Under the pieces are notes generated by a model. That model worked only from the letters and a program-made list of their open reading frames with translations. It did no database searches and was not told where the DNA came from. The position numbers were made by a program, and so were the translations under genes. From Paenibacillus vini (GTDB taxonomy: Bacteria; Bacillota; Bacilli; Paenibacillales; Paenibacillaceae), in assembly GCF_018403325.1 (NCBI RefSeq), contig NZ_BOSL01000003.1, forward strand, positions 310,001-374,000: 64,000 nucleotides of DNA. The letters are read 5' to 3'. How positions within the stretch are numbered: position 1 is the stretch's first letter; every line of letters begins with the position of its first letter. This document shows, piece after piece, positions 8,515 through 17,357 of the stretch.

Positions 8515-9444
8515 ATGAAAAGAATATTGGATTGCCGGGCTTCGAATTTTCGGCAAATGGGGCGTGAGGAGCTCAAAGGCGCCATTCTGGCCGCAGAAGG
8601 CCGGACGGTGATGGCGGAGACGGTCGTCGTCTCGCAGCCGCTGCTGCCGGAAATCACGAATGCCGAGTTGGCGAAGGCGTTTGGAGCGGATTTGATTCTG
8701 CTCAACGTGTTTGATGTGTTTCAGCCGGAGGTACGCGGTATTGTTCCGTTCGATATTTTCAATCCGGATAGCGGAGCCGGAACGGTCTCGAACCCGATTG
8801 CGGAAATCAAACGATTGACCGGGCTGCCGGTCGGCATCAATCTGGAGCCGGTGGACGCTTCGGCCGATGCGGTGGAATCCCTGAACGTATTGCCGGAAGG
8901 GCGCCGCGCAACGGCCCGCAGTCTGGCAAAGGCGAAAGAGTTGGGTTGCGATTTCGTCTGCCTGACGGGCAACCCAAAGACCGGGGTGACCAATGCCCAG
9001 ATCCTACAGGCGATCGGAACCGCGCAGGAGCATTTCGGCGGCTTGATCATCGCCGGTAAAATGCATGGCGCCGGCACGCGGGGAAGCGTCATCGACAGGG
9101 AGGCCGCCGTATCTTTTGCCGAAGCGGGCGCCGACATCGTTCTGTTTCCGGCGCCGGGAACCGTTCCGGGACTCCGGGAAGAGGAACTTGCGGGAATCAT
9201 CGCGGAGGTGAAAGAGAAAGGCGCCTTGGCATTAGCTGCGATCGGTACGAGTCAGGAAGGTGCCGATGAAGGCACAGTCCGGACGATCGCACTCAGCGCC
9301 AAGCGTGCAGGCGCCGATATATTGCATATCGGCGATGCCGGTTATTCCGGAATGGCGAACCCCGAGAACATCATGGCTTTGTCGATAGCGATTCGAGGGC
9401 GCAGGCATACTTATATCCGGATGGCCGCTTCGCCGCTGAGGTAG
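8515..9444 (+). CDS. TIM-barrel protein of unknown function (DUF7916-like)
   Basis: This 309-residue cytoplasmic protein has alternating beta strands and helices of a TIM barrel (ADLILLNVFDVFQP, GLPVGINLEPV, CDFVCLTGNPKTGVTN, GADIVLFPAPGTVPG, GADILHIGDAGYSG). The pattern resembles the uncharacterised family often mislabelled as haloacid dehalogenase-like. It lacks the HAD DxDxT motif. The phosphate-binding-looking GxG loop near the C-terminus suggests a phosphorylated substrate, by inference. ATG 8515 has GAGGTGA upstream. The downstream phosphoesterase starts 6 bp after its stop, so the two are likely co-translated. Confidence 0.6.
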   Translation: MKRILDCRASNFRQMGREELKGAILAAEGRTVMAETVVVSQPLLPEITNAELAKAFGADLILLNVFDVFQPEVRGIVPFDIFNPDSGAGTVSNPIAEIKRLTGLPVGINLEPVDASADAVESLNVLPEGRRATARSLAKAKELGCDFVCLTGNPKTGVTNAQILQAIGTAQEHFGGLIIAGKMHGAGTRGSVIDREAAVSFAEAGADIVLFPAPGTVPGLREEELAGIIAEVKEKGALALAAIGTSQEGADEGTVRTIALSAKRAGADILHIGDAGYSGMANPENIMALSIAIRGRRHTYIRMAASPLR

Positions 9445-9449
9445 GAAGG

Positions 9450-9962
9450 ATGCGGATCGGAGTCTTGTCGGATACGCATATGCCGCGCAAAGCGAAGGCC
9501 TTGCCGGCTGCCCTTCTGAAAACTTTTCGCCGGGTGGATATGATCATTCATTTGGGAGACTGGACTTCCATCGATGTGCTGGATCAGCTTGCCTCGCTGG
9601 CTCCGGTTGAAGGGGTGGCAGGCAATAACGATCCTGCCGAGATAGTCCGCAGATTTGGATACCATAAGGTGATCACGGTGGGCGGTGGAGCCGCAAGAAT
9701 CGGACTCACTCATGGCTTTTTGCCGGAAGGACGGGGCACCGCCAAGGACAAAGCGCTTCGAACGTTTGCCGGCCAGACATTGGATGCGATCCTGTTCGGT
9801 CATTCCCATCAGCCGCTGCTTGAACGGAAGGATGGAATCCTGCTTTTTAATCCGGGATCACCCACCGATAAAAGGAGACAGCCGAGGTATTCGTTCGGCA
9901 TTTTGGAATGGACAGAGAGCGGACTGAAAGCACAACATCATTTTTTTGATTCCAAAGTTTAG
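9450..9962 (+). CDS. YfcE/MJ0936-type metallophosphoesterase
   Basis: This 170-residue protein carries all calcineurin-like phosphoesterase motifs in order: LSDTHMPR (D7, H9), IHLGDW, GNND, LTHG and LFGHSHQP. These residues bind two metal ions and hydrolyse phosphomono- or phosphodiesters. It closes with FNPGSPTDKR, usual for the YfcE group. ATG 9450 overlaps a purine-rich site GAGGTAGGAAGG that also contains the upstream stop. Natural substrate unknown. A terminator overlaps its stop codon. Confidence 0.87.
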   Translation: MRIGVLSDTHMPRKAKALPAALLKTFRRVDMIIHLGDWTSIDVLDQLASLAPVEGVAGNNDPAEIVRRFGYHKVITVGGGAARIGLTHGFLPEGRGTAKDKALRTFAGQTLDAILFGHSHQPLLERKDGILLFNPGSPTDKRRQPRYSFGILEWTESGLKAQHHFFDSKV

Positions 9963-9987
9963 AGTCCTGAAAACGGACTCTTTTTTT
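9961..9987 (+). terminator. Rho-independent terminator
   Basis: Stem AGAGTCC / GGACTCT with a 7-base loop is followed by seven T. It starts at the phosphoesterase stop codon. Confidence 0.88.
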
Positions 9988-10164
9988 GATTGACGGATAA
10001 TTGACCACCATTTAATATAGGAATAATACATCGGTGAGCGGGACTGCATCCCTTCACACCTTCTTGCTTTAATACTTTCATCTGTAAAAGCGGTAACAGG
10101 ATCATGCTTTCATGGCCTAAATCTTTCAGGCCGACATTATTAAAATGAGAGAGGGGTTTTTAGA

Positions 10165-11250
10165 ATGAAAAAGAGGAACAAGCTAAGCATGTTTTTGGCG
10201 GTGACGGCTCTGTTGATCGGCGTTGTGGGCTGCGGAAACAACACGGCGAAGACGCCGGGCTCCGCTAACACGAACACCGGCGCCGGAAACGCGGCAAATA
10301 CGTCGAATGAAGGAGCTGCGAATGATACGGCAAAAGGCTCGTACAAAATCGCAATCTCGCAGTACGTCGAGCATCCGTCCCTGGATGCAACCCGGGAAGG
10401 TTTCATGGCGGCGTTGAAAGATGCAGGCTTGATTGAAAAAGAAAATCTGACCGTAGATTATAGCAATGCCCAAGCCGATCCTACGAACAACATGTCCATT
10501 GCTCAAAAGATCGCGGGCGAGAAATATGATCTGGTTCTGGGGATCGCTACGCCTCCGGCTATCGCACTCGCCGGTCAAGTGAAGAATTCTCCGGTTTTAT
10601 TCGCAGCCGTGACAGATCCGCTCGATGCAAAGCTTGTCGATAATTTGGAGAAACCGGGCGGTAATATCTCCGGCGCCTCCGATACGAATCCTGAAGCGAT
10701 TACGAAGCTGATGAATTTCATCGCAACGAACTTTAAGGATGTAAAAAATGTAGGCGTCGTACTCAATCAGGGCGAACCGAATGCGGTTGTCATGGCTGAT
10801 CTTGCCGAGAAGGAATTGGAGAAGAGCGGCATTAAAATGGTAAGAGCTGCGGTAACCAATACTTCCGAAGTGAAACAAGCTGCGGAATCTCTGGTAGGCC
10901 GGGCGGATGCCATTTACATTACATTGGATAACACGGTTGTCGAAGCCGTCAATTCAGTGATCAAAGTGGCGAACGATAATGATATTCCTTTCTTCTCCGC
11001 AGACCGTGATACCGTAGAGAACGGAGCTTTTGCAACGGTCGGCTTCAAATATTTCGACCACGGCTATCAAGTCGGCCAGATGGCGGTAGAGGTGCTCAAG
11101 AATGGCAAGAAGGTAGGCGACATGAGTGTGACGGTTCCTGACAAGCTGGATCTGATCCTCAACTTAAAAGCCGCTGCCGAGCAGGGCATTGAAGTGACCG
11201 ACGCCATGAAAAACGAAGTTCAGGATCAGGAGAACAATTTGATCCAATAG
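10165..11250 (+). CDS. ABC transporter substrate-binding lipoprotein (ABC_sub_bind family)
   Basis: This 361-residue protein has a lipoprotein signal (KKRNKLSMFLAVTALLIGVVGCG) and a Gly/Asn/Ala linker. The periplasmic-binding fold follows (KIAISQYVEHPSLDATREGFMAALKDAG, YDLVLGIATPPAIALA, LFAAVTDPLDAKLV, NVGVVLNQGEPNAVVMA, DAIYITLDNTVVEA). This is the family whose streptococcal TrpX member binds tryptophan; aromatic amino acids are likely ligands but not provable here. Permease and ATPase genes follow directly. The 202-bp upstream gap shows no recognisable T-box; it contains only a short hairpin (GGCCT/AGGCC near 10115-10134). Confidence 0.88.
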   Translation: MKKRNKLSMFLAVTALLIGVVGCGNNTAKTPGSANTNTGAGNAANTSNEGAANDTAKGSYKIAISQYVEHPSLDATREGFMAALKDAGLIEKENLTVDYSNAQADPTNNMSIAQKIAGEKYDLVLGIATPPAIALAGQVKNSPVLFAAVTDPLDAKLVDNLEKPGGNISGASDTNPEAITKLMNFIATNFKDVKNVGVVLNQGEPNAVVMADLAEKELEKSGIKMVRAAVTNTSEVKQAAESLVGRADAIYITLDNTVVEAVNSVIKVANDNDIPFFSADRDTVENGAFATVGFKYFDHGYQVGQMAVEVLKNGKKVGDMSVTVPDKLDLILNLKAAAEQGIEVTDAMKNEVQDQENNLIQ

Positions 11251-11281
11251 GGCCTTGCCTAAAATGTAGGAGGAATACATC

Positions 11282-12196
11282 ATGACGACCCAAATGCTTG
11301 GAGCCCTCGAATCCGGATTGCTGTACGCCTTGATGGCACTTGGCGTTTACATTACGTTTCGTATCCTTGACTTCCCGGATTTAACGGTTGACGGGAGCTT
11401 TACAACGGGCGGTGCGATCGCCGCGGTTATGATCTCGGGAGGAAGCTCTCCCTGGATCGCTACCCTTGCCGCCGTGCTGGGCGGCCTGGTTGCCGGAGCG
11501 GTAACCGGATTGCTGCACACGAAAGGGAAAATCAATGGACTCTTGTCCGGGATTTTGATGATGATCGCACTTTATTCGATTAATATGCGGATTATGGGTA
11601 AGCCCAACATCAGTTTGCTTGGCGAAAATACGGTGTTTAACTCCATTGCGCCGCTAATTTTGATGCCGATTATCGTCGTAATTGTAAAAGTGCTGCTTGA
11701 TCTGTTTCTGCGTACCGACCTCGGGTTGGCGCTCCGCGCGACCGGGGACAATCAGCGCATGATCCGCAGTTTCGGAACACATACGGACAATACGATTATT
11801 CTGGGGCTCAGTATTTCCAACGGATTGGTGGCATTGTCCGGTGCGCTGATCGCCCAGCAATCCGGCTTTGCCGACATCTCTTCGGGGATCGGAATGATCG
11901 TAATCGGGTTGGCTTCCGTCATTATCGGCGAGGCGATCTTCGGAGCGCGGACCGTATTCTTCGCCACCTTAGCGGCCGTGCTCGGTTCCATCGTCTACCG
12001 TGTGGTCGTAGCGCTGGCTTTGCGGATCGACTGGCTGGAACCGACCGATTTGAAGCTGATTACGGCGGTGATTGTAGTAATCGCGCTGGTTGTCCCATCC
12101 GCTCGCAGGACGTGGAAGCAAAAGAGCCTGGCGCGTATCCGCTCCGAGGAAATGATCTCGATGCCGGACCGTAAACAAGTGGGGGGTGGGCTCTGA
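11282..12196 (+). CDS. ABC transporter permease (branched-chain/TrpY-like)
   Basis: This 304-residue membrane protein has about eight hydrophobic segments. It shows the LivH-type pattern, for example ALMALGVYITFRILDFPDLTVDGS near the N-terminus and DLGLALRATGDNQRMIRSFG in the coupling loop. ATG 11282 follows TAGGAGGAAT. Its TGA stop overlaps the ATG of the ATPase gene by one base (12194-12198), so translation is coupled. It is the transmembrane path for the ligand of the preceding binding protein. Confidence 0.88.
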   Translation: MTTQMLGALESGLLYALMALGVYITFRILDFPDLTVDGSFTTGGAIAAVMISGGSSPWIATLAAVLGGLVAGAVTGLLHTKGKINGLLSGILMMIALYSINMRIMGKPNISLLGENTVFNSIAPLILMPIIVVIVKVLLDLFLRTDLGLALRATGDNQRMIRSFGTHTDNTIILGLSISNGLVALSGALIAQQSGFADISSGIGMIVIGLASVIIGEAIFGARTVFFATLAAVLGSIVYRVVVALALRIDWLEPTDLKLITAVIVVIALVVPSARRTWKQKSLARIRSEEMISMPDRKQVGGGL

Positions 12197-12993
12197 TGCT
12201 GCAACTGAATCATGTATCCAAGCTGTTTCACCCCGGTTCCCCCGATGAAAAGATCGCGTTGATCGACGTGAATCTCGATTTGCGTCCAGGTGATTTCGTA
12301 ACGGTCATCGGAAGTAACGGGGCCGGTAAGTCGACGCTGATGAATATGATTTCTGGCGTATTGAAACCTGATGCCGGTGAAGTACGGATCGGCGGCCATG
12401 AAATCAGCCACTTGCCGGAATACCGGCGCAGCAAGTGGGTGGGCCGGGTATTTCAGGACCCGATGGCCGGAACGGCCCCGCATATGACGATTGAGGAGAA
12501 TCTGGCGATGGCCTATTCCCGGGGGAAAACACGGGGCTTAAGCTTCGGAGTCACTTCCAAACGTCGCGGCATGTTCCGCGAACAGCTCAGCCGCCTTGGC
12601 ATCGGACTTGAAGGACGGCTCAAAGCGAAGGTAGGCACCTTGTCCGGCGGGGAACGCCAAGCGCTCAGCCTGTTGATGGCGACGTTTACGGAACCGCAAA
12701 TCCTTCTGCTTGACGAGCATACGGCCGCGCTTGATCCGGCCCGTGCCGAGCTGGTTACCCGGCTTACGCAAAATATCGTCAGCGAGCTGAAGCTGACGAC
12801 CCTTATGGTTACCCATAACATGGAGCAGGCGATCCGTCTGGGGAACCGGCTCATCATGATGGATGCCGGACGCATCATTCTTGACGTTGATGACGAAACG
12901 AAGCGCGATTTGACGATGGAGCGCCTGATCGGCGAATTTGAGCGCATCAGCGGGCATAAGCTGTCGGATGACCGCGTGGTCCTCGGCTCCTAA
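12196..12993 (+). CDS. ABC transporter ATP-binding protein (TrpZ-like)
   Basis: This 265-residue ATPase contains Walker A GSNGAGKST, Q-loop VFQDPM, signature LSGGERQAL, Walker B ILLLDEHTAALD and switch His in MVTHNME. It powers the importer encoded by the two upstream genes. The start overlaps the permease stop. The terminator that should follow (arms at 13002-13016 and 14326-14341) is now split by an insertion sequence. Confidence 0.92.
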   Translation: MLQLNHVSKLFHPGSPDEKIALIDVNLDLRPGDFVTVIGSNGAGKSTLMNMISGVLKPDAGEVRIGGHEISHLPEYRRSKWVGRVFQDPMAGTAPHMTIEENLAMAYSRGKTRGLSFGVTSKRRGMFREQLSRLGIGLEGRLKAKVGTLSGGERQALSLLMATFTEPQILLLDEHTAALDPARAELVTRLTQNIVSELKLTTLMVTHNMEQAIRLGNRLIMMDAGRIILDVDDETKRDLTMERLIGEFERISGHKLSDDRVVLGS

Positions 12994-13067
12994 GATATTA
13001 TAAAAAGCCTATTGCTGAACGGGACTGACCCCCGTTTGTGAGACAGGGATCAAAACACCTTACAAGT

Positions 13068-13856
13068 TTAGGCAGCCAGTCGTCGGTAATCTACCGGTGA
13101 CTGGTTGTTTAGTTTTGTTTGAATGCGAATTGAGTTATAGTAAAAGATGTAGTCTCGAACGGTCTGCTCGACGATTGCCGTCGTCGTACAGGTTAAACCT
13201 TCGAGATAGAACGTTTCAGACTTTAGCGTGGAATGAAACGATTCGATGGGGGCATTATCAGCGGGCGTACCCTTGCGGGACATGCTCATGGTAATGCCTT
13301 TTCCCTTTACAGCTTCTTGATACGCCTGGGATGTGTAGACGCTGCCTTGATCGCTATGGAGTATTGCGCCTCGTAGAGATGGCAACTGACGGAGTGTGTC
13401 TAGCACGAATGTAGTGTCCTGCTTGTCAGCTATACTGTATGCCACAATCTCTCCGTTAAACAAGTCTAAAATACTCGACAGATACAACATTTTCCCGCCA
13501 AACGGCAAATAGGTAATGTCCGTTACGAGTTTTTGCATAGGTGCATCGGCTTCAAACTGTCGCTTTAACAGATGGTCCGCGATATGTACTGGTTGCCCTG
13601 TGGGTTTCCGTTTCTTGGTTTTGACACGACATTGCAGCCCTTCACGCTGCATGATCCGTTGCACGCGTTTGTGGTTTACCGTGCCCTCTCTCTGAAGCAA
13701 GGCGGTTATTTTTCGGTATCCATAACGATATTTATGCTGTATACATAGTTCGCGAATTTTCTCTACCATGTGGTCCTCAGGTCGGTTCTTATATTCGGCC
13801 CTCCAGCGATAATAAGTGGCGCGAGGGACACCTATCCATTCACACGCTTGCTTCAC
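13068..13856 (-). CDS. IS3-family transposase OrfB (DDE integrase domain)
   Basis: This 262-residue frame has an HTH_21-like start (CEWIGVPRATYYRWRAEYKN) and an rve integrase core. The DDE residues are D in VTDITYLPF, D in LHSDQGSVYTS and E in NAPIESFHSTLKSE. The catalytic triad is intact. It is probably made as an OrfAB fusion by minus-one slippage at A6G (complement of 13931-13937), because the OrfB frame is open upstream of its GTG at 13856 to the slip site. The fusion would start at 14212. Confidence 0.9.
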   Translation of the reverse strand: MKQACEWIGVPRATYYRWRAEYKNRPEDHMVEKIRELCIQHKYRYGYRKITALLQREGTVNHKRVQRIMQREGLQCRVKTKKRKPTGQPVHIADHLLKRQFEADAPMQKLVTDITYLPFGGKMLYLSSILDLFNGEIVAYSIADKQDTTFVLDTLRQLPSLRGAILHSDQGSVYTSQAYQEAVKGKGITMSMSRKGTPADNAPIESFHSTLKSETFYLEGLTCTTTAIVEQTVRDYIFYYNSIRIQTKLNNQSPVDYRRLAA

Positions 13857-13891
13857 ACTAACTTCGCTCCGGACAGACTCGACCCACTCTA

Positions 13892-14212
13892 CTACGATCC
13901 TTGACGAAACCTCCTCTCGAGTTCTCTGTACTTTTTTAGCAGATCTAGTTGTTGTTTCAGAAACCGGTTTTCGGCTTTTACCCTCTCTAACTCCGAAGTA
14001 TATTCGGGTCCTTTGCCATAGCTGTATTGTTTACCTACGGGCTGCTCTAACCGGTTCCACTCCCCATTCCGATGCCATTTCATCCAAGTTTTCAACTGTG
14101 TCTTGTTTCGTATGTTTAACTGCTCCATGACTTCCTTCACCGGTATACCAGCCAGTCTCATTTCAATAGCTTTCATTTTAACTTCTAATGGATAACTTAC
14201 TCTTGTTGCCAA
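13892..14212 (-). CDS. IS3-family transposase OrfA (HTH plus leucine zipper)
   Basis: OrfA is 106-107 residues from TTG 14212, chosen because TTGGAGGTG lies just upstream. A longer ATG-started frame would run into the terminal inverted repeat. The helix-turn-helix is VKMKAIEMRLAGIPVKEVME ... KTQLKTWMKWHR. A coiled-coil zipper follows (ELERVKAENRFLKQQLDLLKKY). The end of the gene contains the A AAA AAG slippery site that joins it to OrfB. Confidence 0.85.
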   Translation of the reverse strand: MATRVSYPLEVKMKAIEMRLAGIPVKEVMEQLNIRNKTQLKTWMKWHRNGEWNRLEQPVGKQYSYGKGPEYTSELERVKAENRFLKQQLDLLKKYRELERRFRQGS

Positions 14213-14363
14213 CGCAAAAACACCTCCAAGGTTGTCTCCATATCTTACGACATGGTTGCATTCTCTTGAAGGTGTTTTAATTTGTCTCACGTTATGGGGT
14301 CAGTCCCGAACGGAGTTTCCCGTATAGCAATAGGCTTTTTTCATAGCTTGCACCGCTGTAAGA

Positions 14364-14720
14364 TCATCGCACACGTACGCTGCTGTCCCGCCGGATGCCG
14401 TCTCTCAACAGCCAGATATGGAAGGCATATTCGAATATGCCAAGCACGAGGGCGGTCGATAAAATCTCGCCCATGGAGAGGGTCCAGGCAGCATTGGCGG
14501 AAAGGGCCCAAATAAATGCGAAAGCCAACACCCCGTCTGTGAGGGTCGCAATCATATTGTTGGTCCGCGGAAGGATGAACAAATCGCCGAACAAATAAGC
14601 CAAAGCGGATAGTGCAACCGCCGTAAGAAGCGAACCGATAAAAGAGGCGTTGCTGAGAATCATCATCATGGCAACTACGATGACTCCGTTTCCGAGCAGC
14701 TTCACCAAAATTTTATCCAT
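14364..14720 (-). CDS. DUF2512 family membrane protein
   Basis: This 118-residue protein has four hydrophobic segments and the DUF2512 (YndM-like) pattern (YLFGDLFILPRTNNMIATLTDGVLAF). Function of the family is unknown. Start ATG 14720 has a near-perfect AAAGGAGGTGA site. It stands alone, convergent with the interrupted terminator. Confidence 0.8.
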   Translation of the reverse strand: MDKILVKLLGNGVIVVAMMMILSNASFIGSLLTAVALSALAYLFGDLFILPRTNNMIATLTDGVLAFAFIWALSANAAWTLSMGEILSTALVLGIFEYAFHIWLLRDGIRRDSSVRVR

Positions 14721-14881
14721 GATTTCACCTCCTTTAAAAATGCCGAAATGTGTTTAATATACCGCATAGGTTCTCCCGGTTCATTACCTCGTATGCACAG
14801 GGAGTGAAACAGAAGGCCGGGATGCATTTAACGATTCATCCGCGGGGACATTAATCAGGAAGATCGGAGAGGAGAATGTGC

Positions 14882-15790
14882 ATGGTTTATGATTGTATTA
14901 TTGTGGGCGGCGGAATCGCCGGATTACAGGCAGCCATTCAATTAGGCAGATATGACCGCCATCAAGTGCTTGTTATCGACGCAGGGGATGGCAGATCGGC
15001 CATTTGCCGAAATTATCGCAACATCCTGGGGTTTCCGGACGGCATTTCGGGTCCGGAGCTCCGCAGCCGGGGGCAAAAGCAGGCTGAATCTTTAGGGGTT
15101 TCTTTCAAACACGACCGGATCTTGCACGCGGAACAAACCGATGAACAGTTTAAATTAACAGGAGCGAACGGGACGGAATATAGAGCTGCAACTCTGCTGC
15201 TGGCAACGGGAGTGATGGACCGATTCCCCGATATTCCCGGACTTCTGTCTGTTTTGGGTTCCACGGTGTATATTTGCCCGGATTGCGACGGACATGAAAT
15301 TCAGAATCGGCGCACGGTGCTGATGGGTTCGGGAAATGCAGGGGCCGATATGGCGATGATTCTTGCGGATCGGACTAAGGAATTGATCTATTTGAATCAT
15401 GAATCAGAAACGGTTTCCCCTGACAGAATGGAGTCTCTAAAATCGTTAAACATCGGTTATGAGGAGGGTGAGATTGAGGAAGTGAGAACAGGGAATGAAG
15501 GACACGAAGGTGATATTAAAGCCGTGGTGATGAAGGATAGGCGCCTTTTTGAGGCGGAACGGGGATTTATCGCATTTGGAGGGAATAAGGTTCATTCGGA
15601 ACTGGCTGGTCAACTCGGAGTCTCTCTGAGCCATAATAAGCATATCGAAACCGACCCACGCAGTAAGGCGACGAACATCGCGGGCGTATTCGCAGCCGGA
15701 GATCTGGGCGTTCATGCGGAGCAGGTTACCGTCGCCATGGGGGAAGGTTCGATCGCCGCGATTTGGATTCATAAAGCACTGAGTACATGA
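14882..15790 (+). CDS. Thioredoxin-reductase-like FAD/NAD(P) oxidoreductase
   Basis: This protein of about 302 residues has FAD motif IIVGGGIAGLQAA at the N-terminus, a second dinucleotide motif MGSGNAGADMA, and a redox pair C132-P-D-C135 (YICPDCDG) where thioredoxin reductases have CATC. It closes with GVFAAGDLGVHAEQVTVAMGEGSIAA, the FAD-binding end. The ATG at 14882 is preferred over 14876 because the GGAGAGGAG site is correctly spaced from it. The CPDC variant and lack of a thioredoxin neighbour leave the electron acceptor open. A small monooxygenase gene follows within 32 bp. Confidence 0.82.
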   Translation: MVYDCIIVGGGIAGLQAAIQLGRYDRHQVLVIDAGDGRSAICRNYRNILGFPDGISGPELRSRGQKQAESLGVSFKHDRILHAEQTDEQFKLTGANGTEYRAATLLLATGVMDRFPDIPGLLSVLGSTVYICPDCDGHEIQNRRTVLMGSGNAGADMAMILADRTKELIYLNHESETVSPDRMESLKSLNIGYEEGEIEEVRTGNEGHEGDIKAVVMKDRRLFEAERGFIAFGGNKVHSELAGQLGVSLSHNKHIETDPRSKATNIAGVFAAGDLGVHAEQVTVAMGEGSIAAIWIHKALST

Positions 15791-15821
15791 TATAATCATA
15801 AAAATGGAAGGGGATGAAGTG

Positions 15822-16115
15822 ATGATACTTGAGGTAGCCGAGCTGCGCGTGAAGCCCGGAACTATCAACGATTTTGAGAGCAATTTCCGCAAAGCTTCCA
15901 AAATTATATCTCAGATGCACGGGTACATAGACCATGAGCTCCATAAGTGTGTAGAAACTGCGGATAAATATATTTTACTCGTAAAATGGAACTCCATTGC
16001 GGATCATGAAATAGGCTTCAGAAAATCGCCCCAATACGAAGAATGGAAGGCGCTGCTGCATCATTTTTACGATCCCTTCCCGACGGTAGAACACTATGTA
16101 CAAATCAGAAATTGA
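15822..16115 (+). CDS. Antibiotic biosynthesis monooxygenase (ABM) domain protein
   Basis: This 97-residue protein is a single ABM ferredoxin-like domain ([55 protein letters not shown]). Members include heme-degrading and quinol monooxygenases; here the substrate is unknown. ATG 15822 is used because AAGGGGATGA lies just upstream; an in-frame ATG at 15804 would include that site. It overlaps the next gene by 20 bp, so the two are co-translated. Confidence 0.75.
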   Translation: MILEVAELRVKPGTINDFESNFRKASKIISQMHGYIDHELHKCVETADKYILLVKWNSIADHEIGFRKSPQYEEWKALLHHFYDPFPTVEHYVQIRN

Positions 16116-16641
16116 AGGTTACACGATTGAAGACGCCAAGCTGTCCGATTTGGAAGCCATTGTATCGATCTACAATGAGACAATTGCCGGGCGGACGGTG
16201 ACAGCCGATCTGGAGCCGGTTACCGTGGATAGCAGGCTGCGCTGGTTCGAGGAGCATTTACCCGATTCAAGGCCGCTTTGGGTCATGAAATCCGGTGATG
16301 AGATTGTCGCCTGGCTTAGCTTTCAATCTTTTTACGGAAGACCGGCTTACAACGCGACTGCGGAAATCAGCATCTATATTTCGGGGAATCATCGCGCCAA
16401 AGGTCTAGGAAGCATACTGCTGAAGAAGGCCATCGAGTTTAGTCCGAGTATTTCCGTAAAGACGCTCCTTGGTTTTGTGTTTGCACATAATGAGCCAAGT
16501 CTTTCCCTGCTGCGTAAATTCGGTTTCGAAGAATGGGCCTTTTTACCGCGGGTGGCGAACCTGGACGGGGTTGAGCGCGATTTGGTCATTTTAGGAAGAA
16601 GAATAGACGGGAACGAGGAGAATGGAGAAGGACTACATTGA
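16096..16641 (+). CDS. GNAT N-acetyltransferase (phosphinothricin-acetyltransferase-like)
   Basis: This 181-residue protein matches the Pat/MnaT subgroup: [45 protein letters not shown], and the acetyl-CoA loop [19 protein letters not shown]. Relatives acetylate phosphinothricin, methionine sulfone and similar amino acids. The gene overlaps both neighbours (20 bp upstream; its TGA overlaps the next TTG start), pointing to one transcript with the monooxygenase and the VTT protein. Confidence 0.82.
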   Translation: MYKSEIEGYTIEDAKLSDLEAIVSIYNETIAGRTVTADLEPVTVDSRLRWFEEHLPDSRPLWVMKSGDEIVAWLSFQSFYGRPAYNATAEISIYISGNHRAKGLGSILLKKAIEFSPSISVKTLLGFVFAHNEPSLSLLRKFGFEEWAFLPRVANLDGVERDLVILGRRIDGNEENGEGLH

Positions 16642-17246
16642 ATGAATGGATTGAACAATTTACCGGGTGGCTGCTCGAAGTCACTCAGATCGAAGGCTTT
16701 TGGATTTTACTGATTACGATTCCTCTTGCTTTGATCCAAGGCATCATCGGCATTTTTCCATTTGCCACAATCGTTATGCTGAACATTTCCGTACTGGGCG
16801 TGATGAACGGATTGCTGGCCAGCTGGATCGCCGGTTCGGTAGCCGGCATGGCTGTCTATATGCTCTGCAAGTTTCTGTTTTCCGACTGGTTTAACCGAAG
16901 GTGGCTGTCCAAGCTGCAGAAGTATGAACGCTGGCAAAAAAGCCTGAACCGTTACGGCGTTTGGGCCGTTATCTTCTTGCGTACCGTTCCGATCATGCCT
17001 AATAATCTCATTTCATTTATGTCGGCGGTGTCCAATTTGAAGACGGGATCCTACACTTGGTCCAATATTATCGGCAATCTGTCGAGTATTTGGCTGTTCG
17101 GAATTCTTAGCGCTTCGATCGTGTTTCCGAACATGGATCTCCGTTTGCTGATTTTGTCCTATGCTATATTTTTGCTGGCACTGCTCGCCGCTTTTTTTGT
17201 AAGACAACGGTTAATGATGAAAAAAGACCGCGGTATGACCGCATAA
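16638..17246 (+). CDS. VTT-domain (TVP38/TMEM64-like) membrane protein
   Basis: This 202-residue protein has about five membrane segments and the VTT-domain core ([57 protein letters not shown]). DedA/TVP38 proteins act in lipid scrambling or membrane homeostasis. Start is TTG 16638 with GGAGAAGG upstream, overlapping the acetyltransferase stop. Confidence 0.75.
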   Translation: MNEWIEQFTGWLLEVTQIEGFWILLITIPLALIQGIIGIFPFATIVMLNISVLGVMNGLLASWIAGSVAGMAVYMLCKFLFSDWFNRRWLSKLQKYERWQKSLNRYGVWAVIFLRTVPIMPNNLISFMSAVSNLKTGSYTWSNIIGNLSSIWLFGILSASIVFPNMDLRLLILSYAIFLLALLAAFFVRQRLMMKKDRGMTA

Positions 17247-17357
17247 ACCAACTCTGCTGCAACCGAATTGTCCCGTGCGTATAACTTGAAGTTCGGAGGA
17301 ACACTTTATGTTTATAAATGAAGTGTAGAATGTATCCGATATCGAGGAGGGACCGAT

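Larger units (their letters stand above)
13021..14307 (-). mobile_element. IS3-family (IS150-like) insertion sequence, complete
   Basis: The 1287-bp element has 25-bp terminal inverted repeats: GGGACTGACCCC, five unlike bases, then GTGAGACA at 13021-13045, and the complement at 14283-14307. It is flanked by a 4-bp target duplication GAAC (13017-13020 and 14308-14311). It encodes OrfA and OrfB on the minus strand with an A6G frameshift site between them. Ends, duplication and both frames look intact, which suggests recent insertion. Confidence 0.92.
13002..14341 (+). terminator. Terminator interrupted by an insertion sequence
   Basis: Left arm AAAAAGCCTATTGCT (13002-13016) and right arm AGCAATAGGCTTTTTT (14326-14341) are perfect complements and would form the terminator of the ABC operon. 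The IS sits exactly in the loop. Removing it and one GAAC copy also restores an inner ACGG/CCGT pair. Confidence 0.85.

Noticed and set aside
10010-10164. T-box or other riboswitch before the ABC importer operon
   Set aside because: No T-box core sequence or terminator pair was found; only a short hairpin is present.
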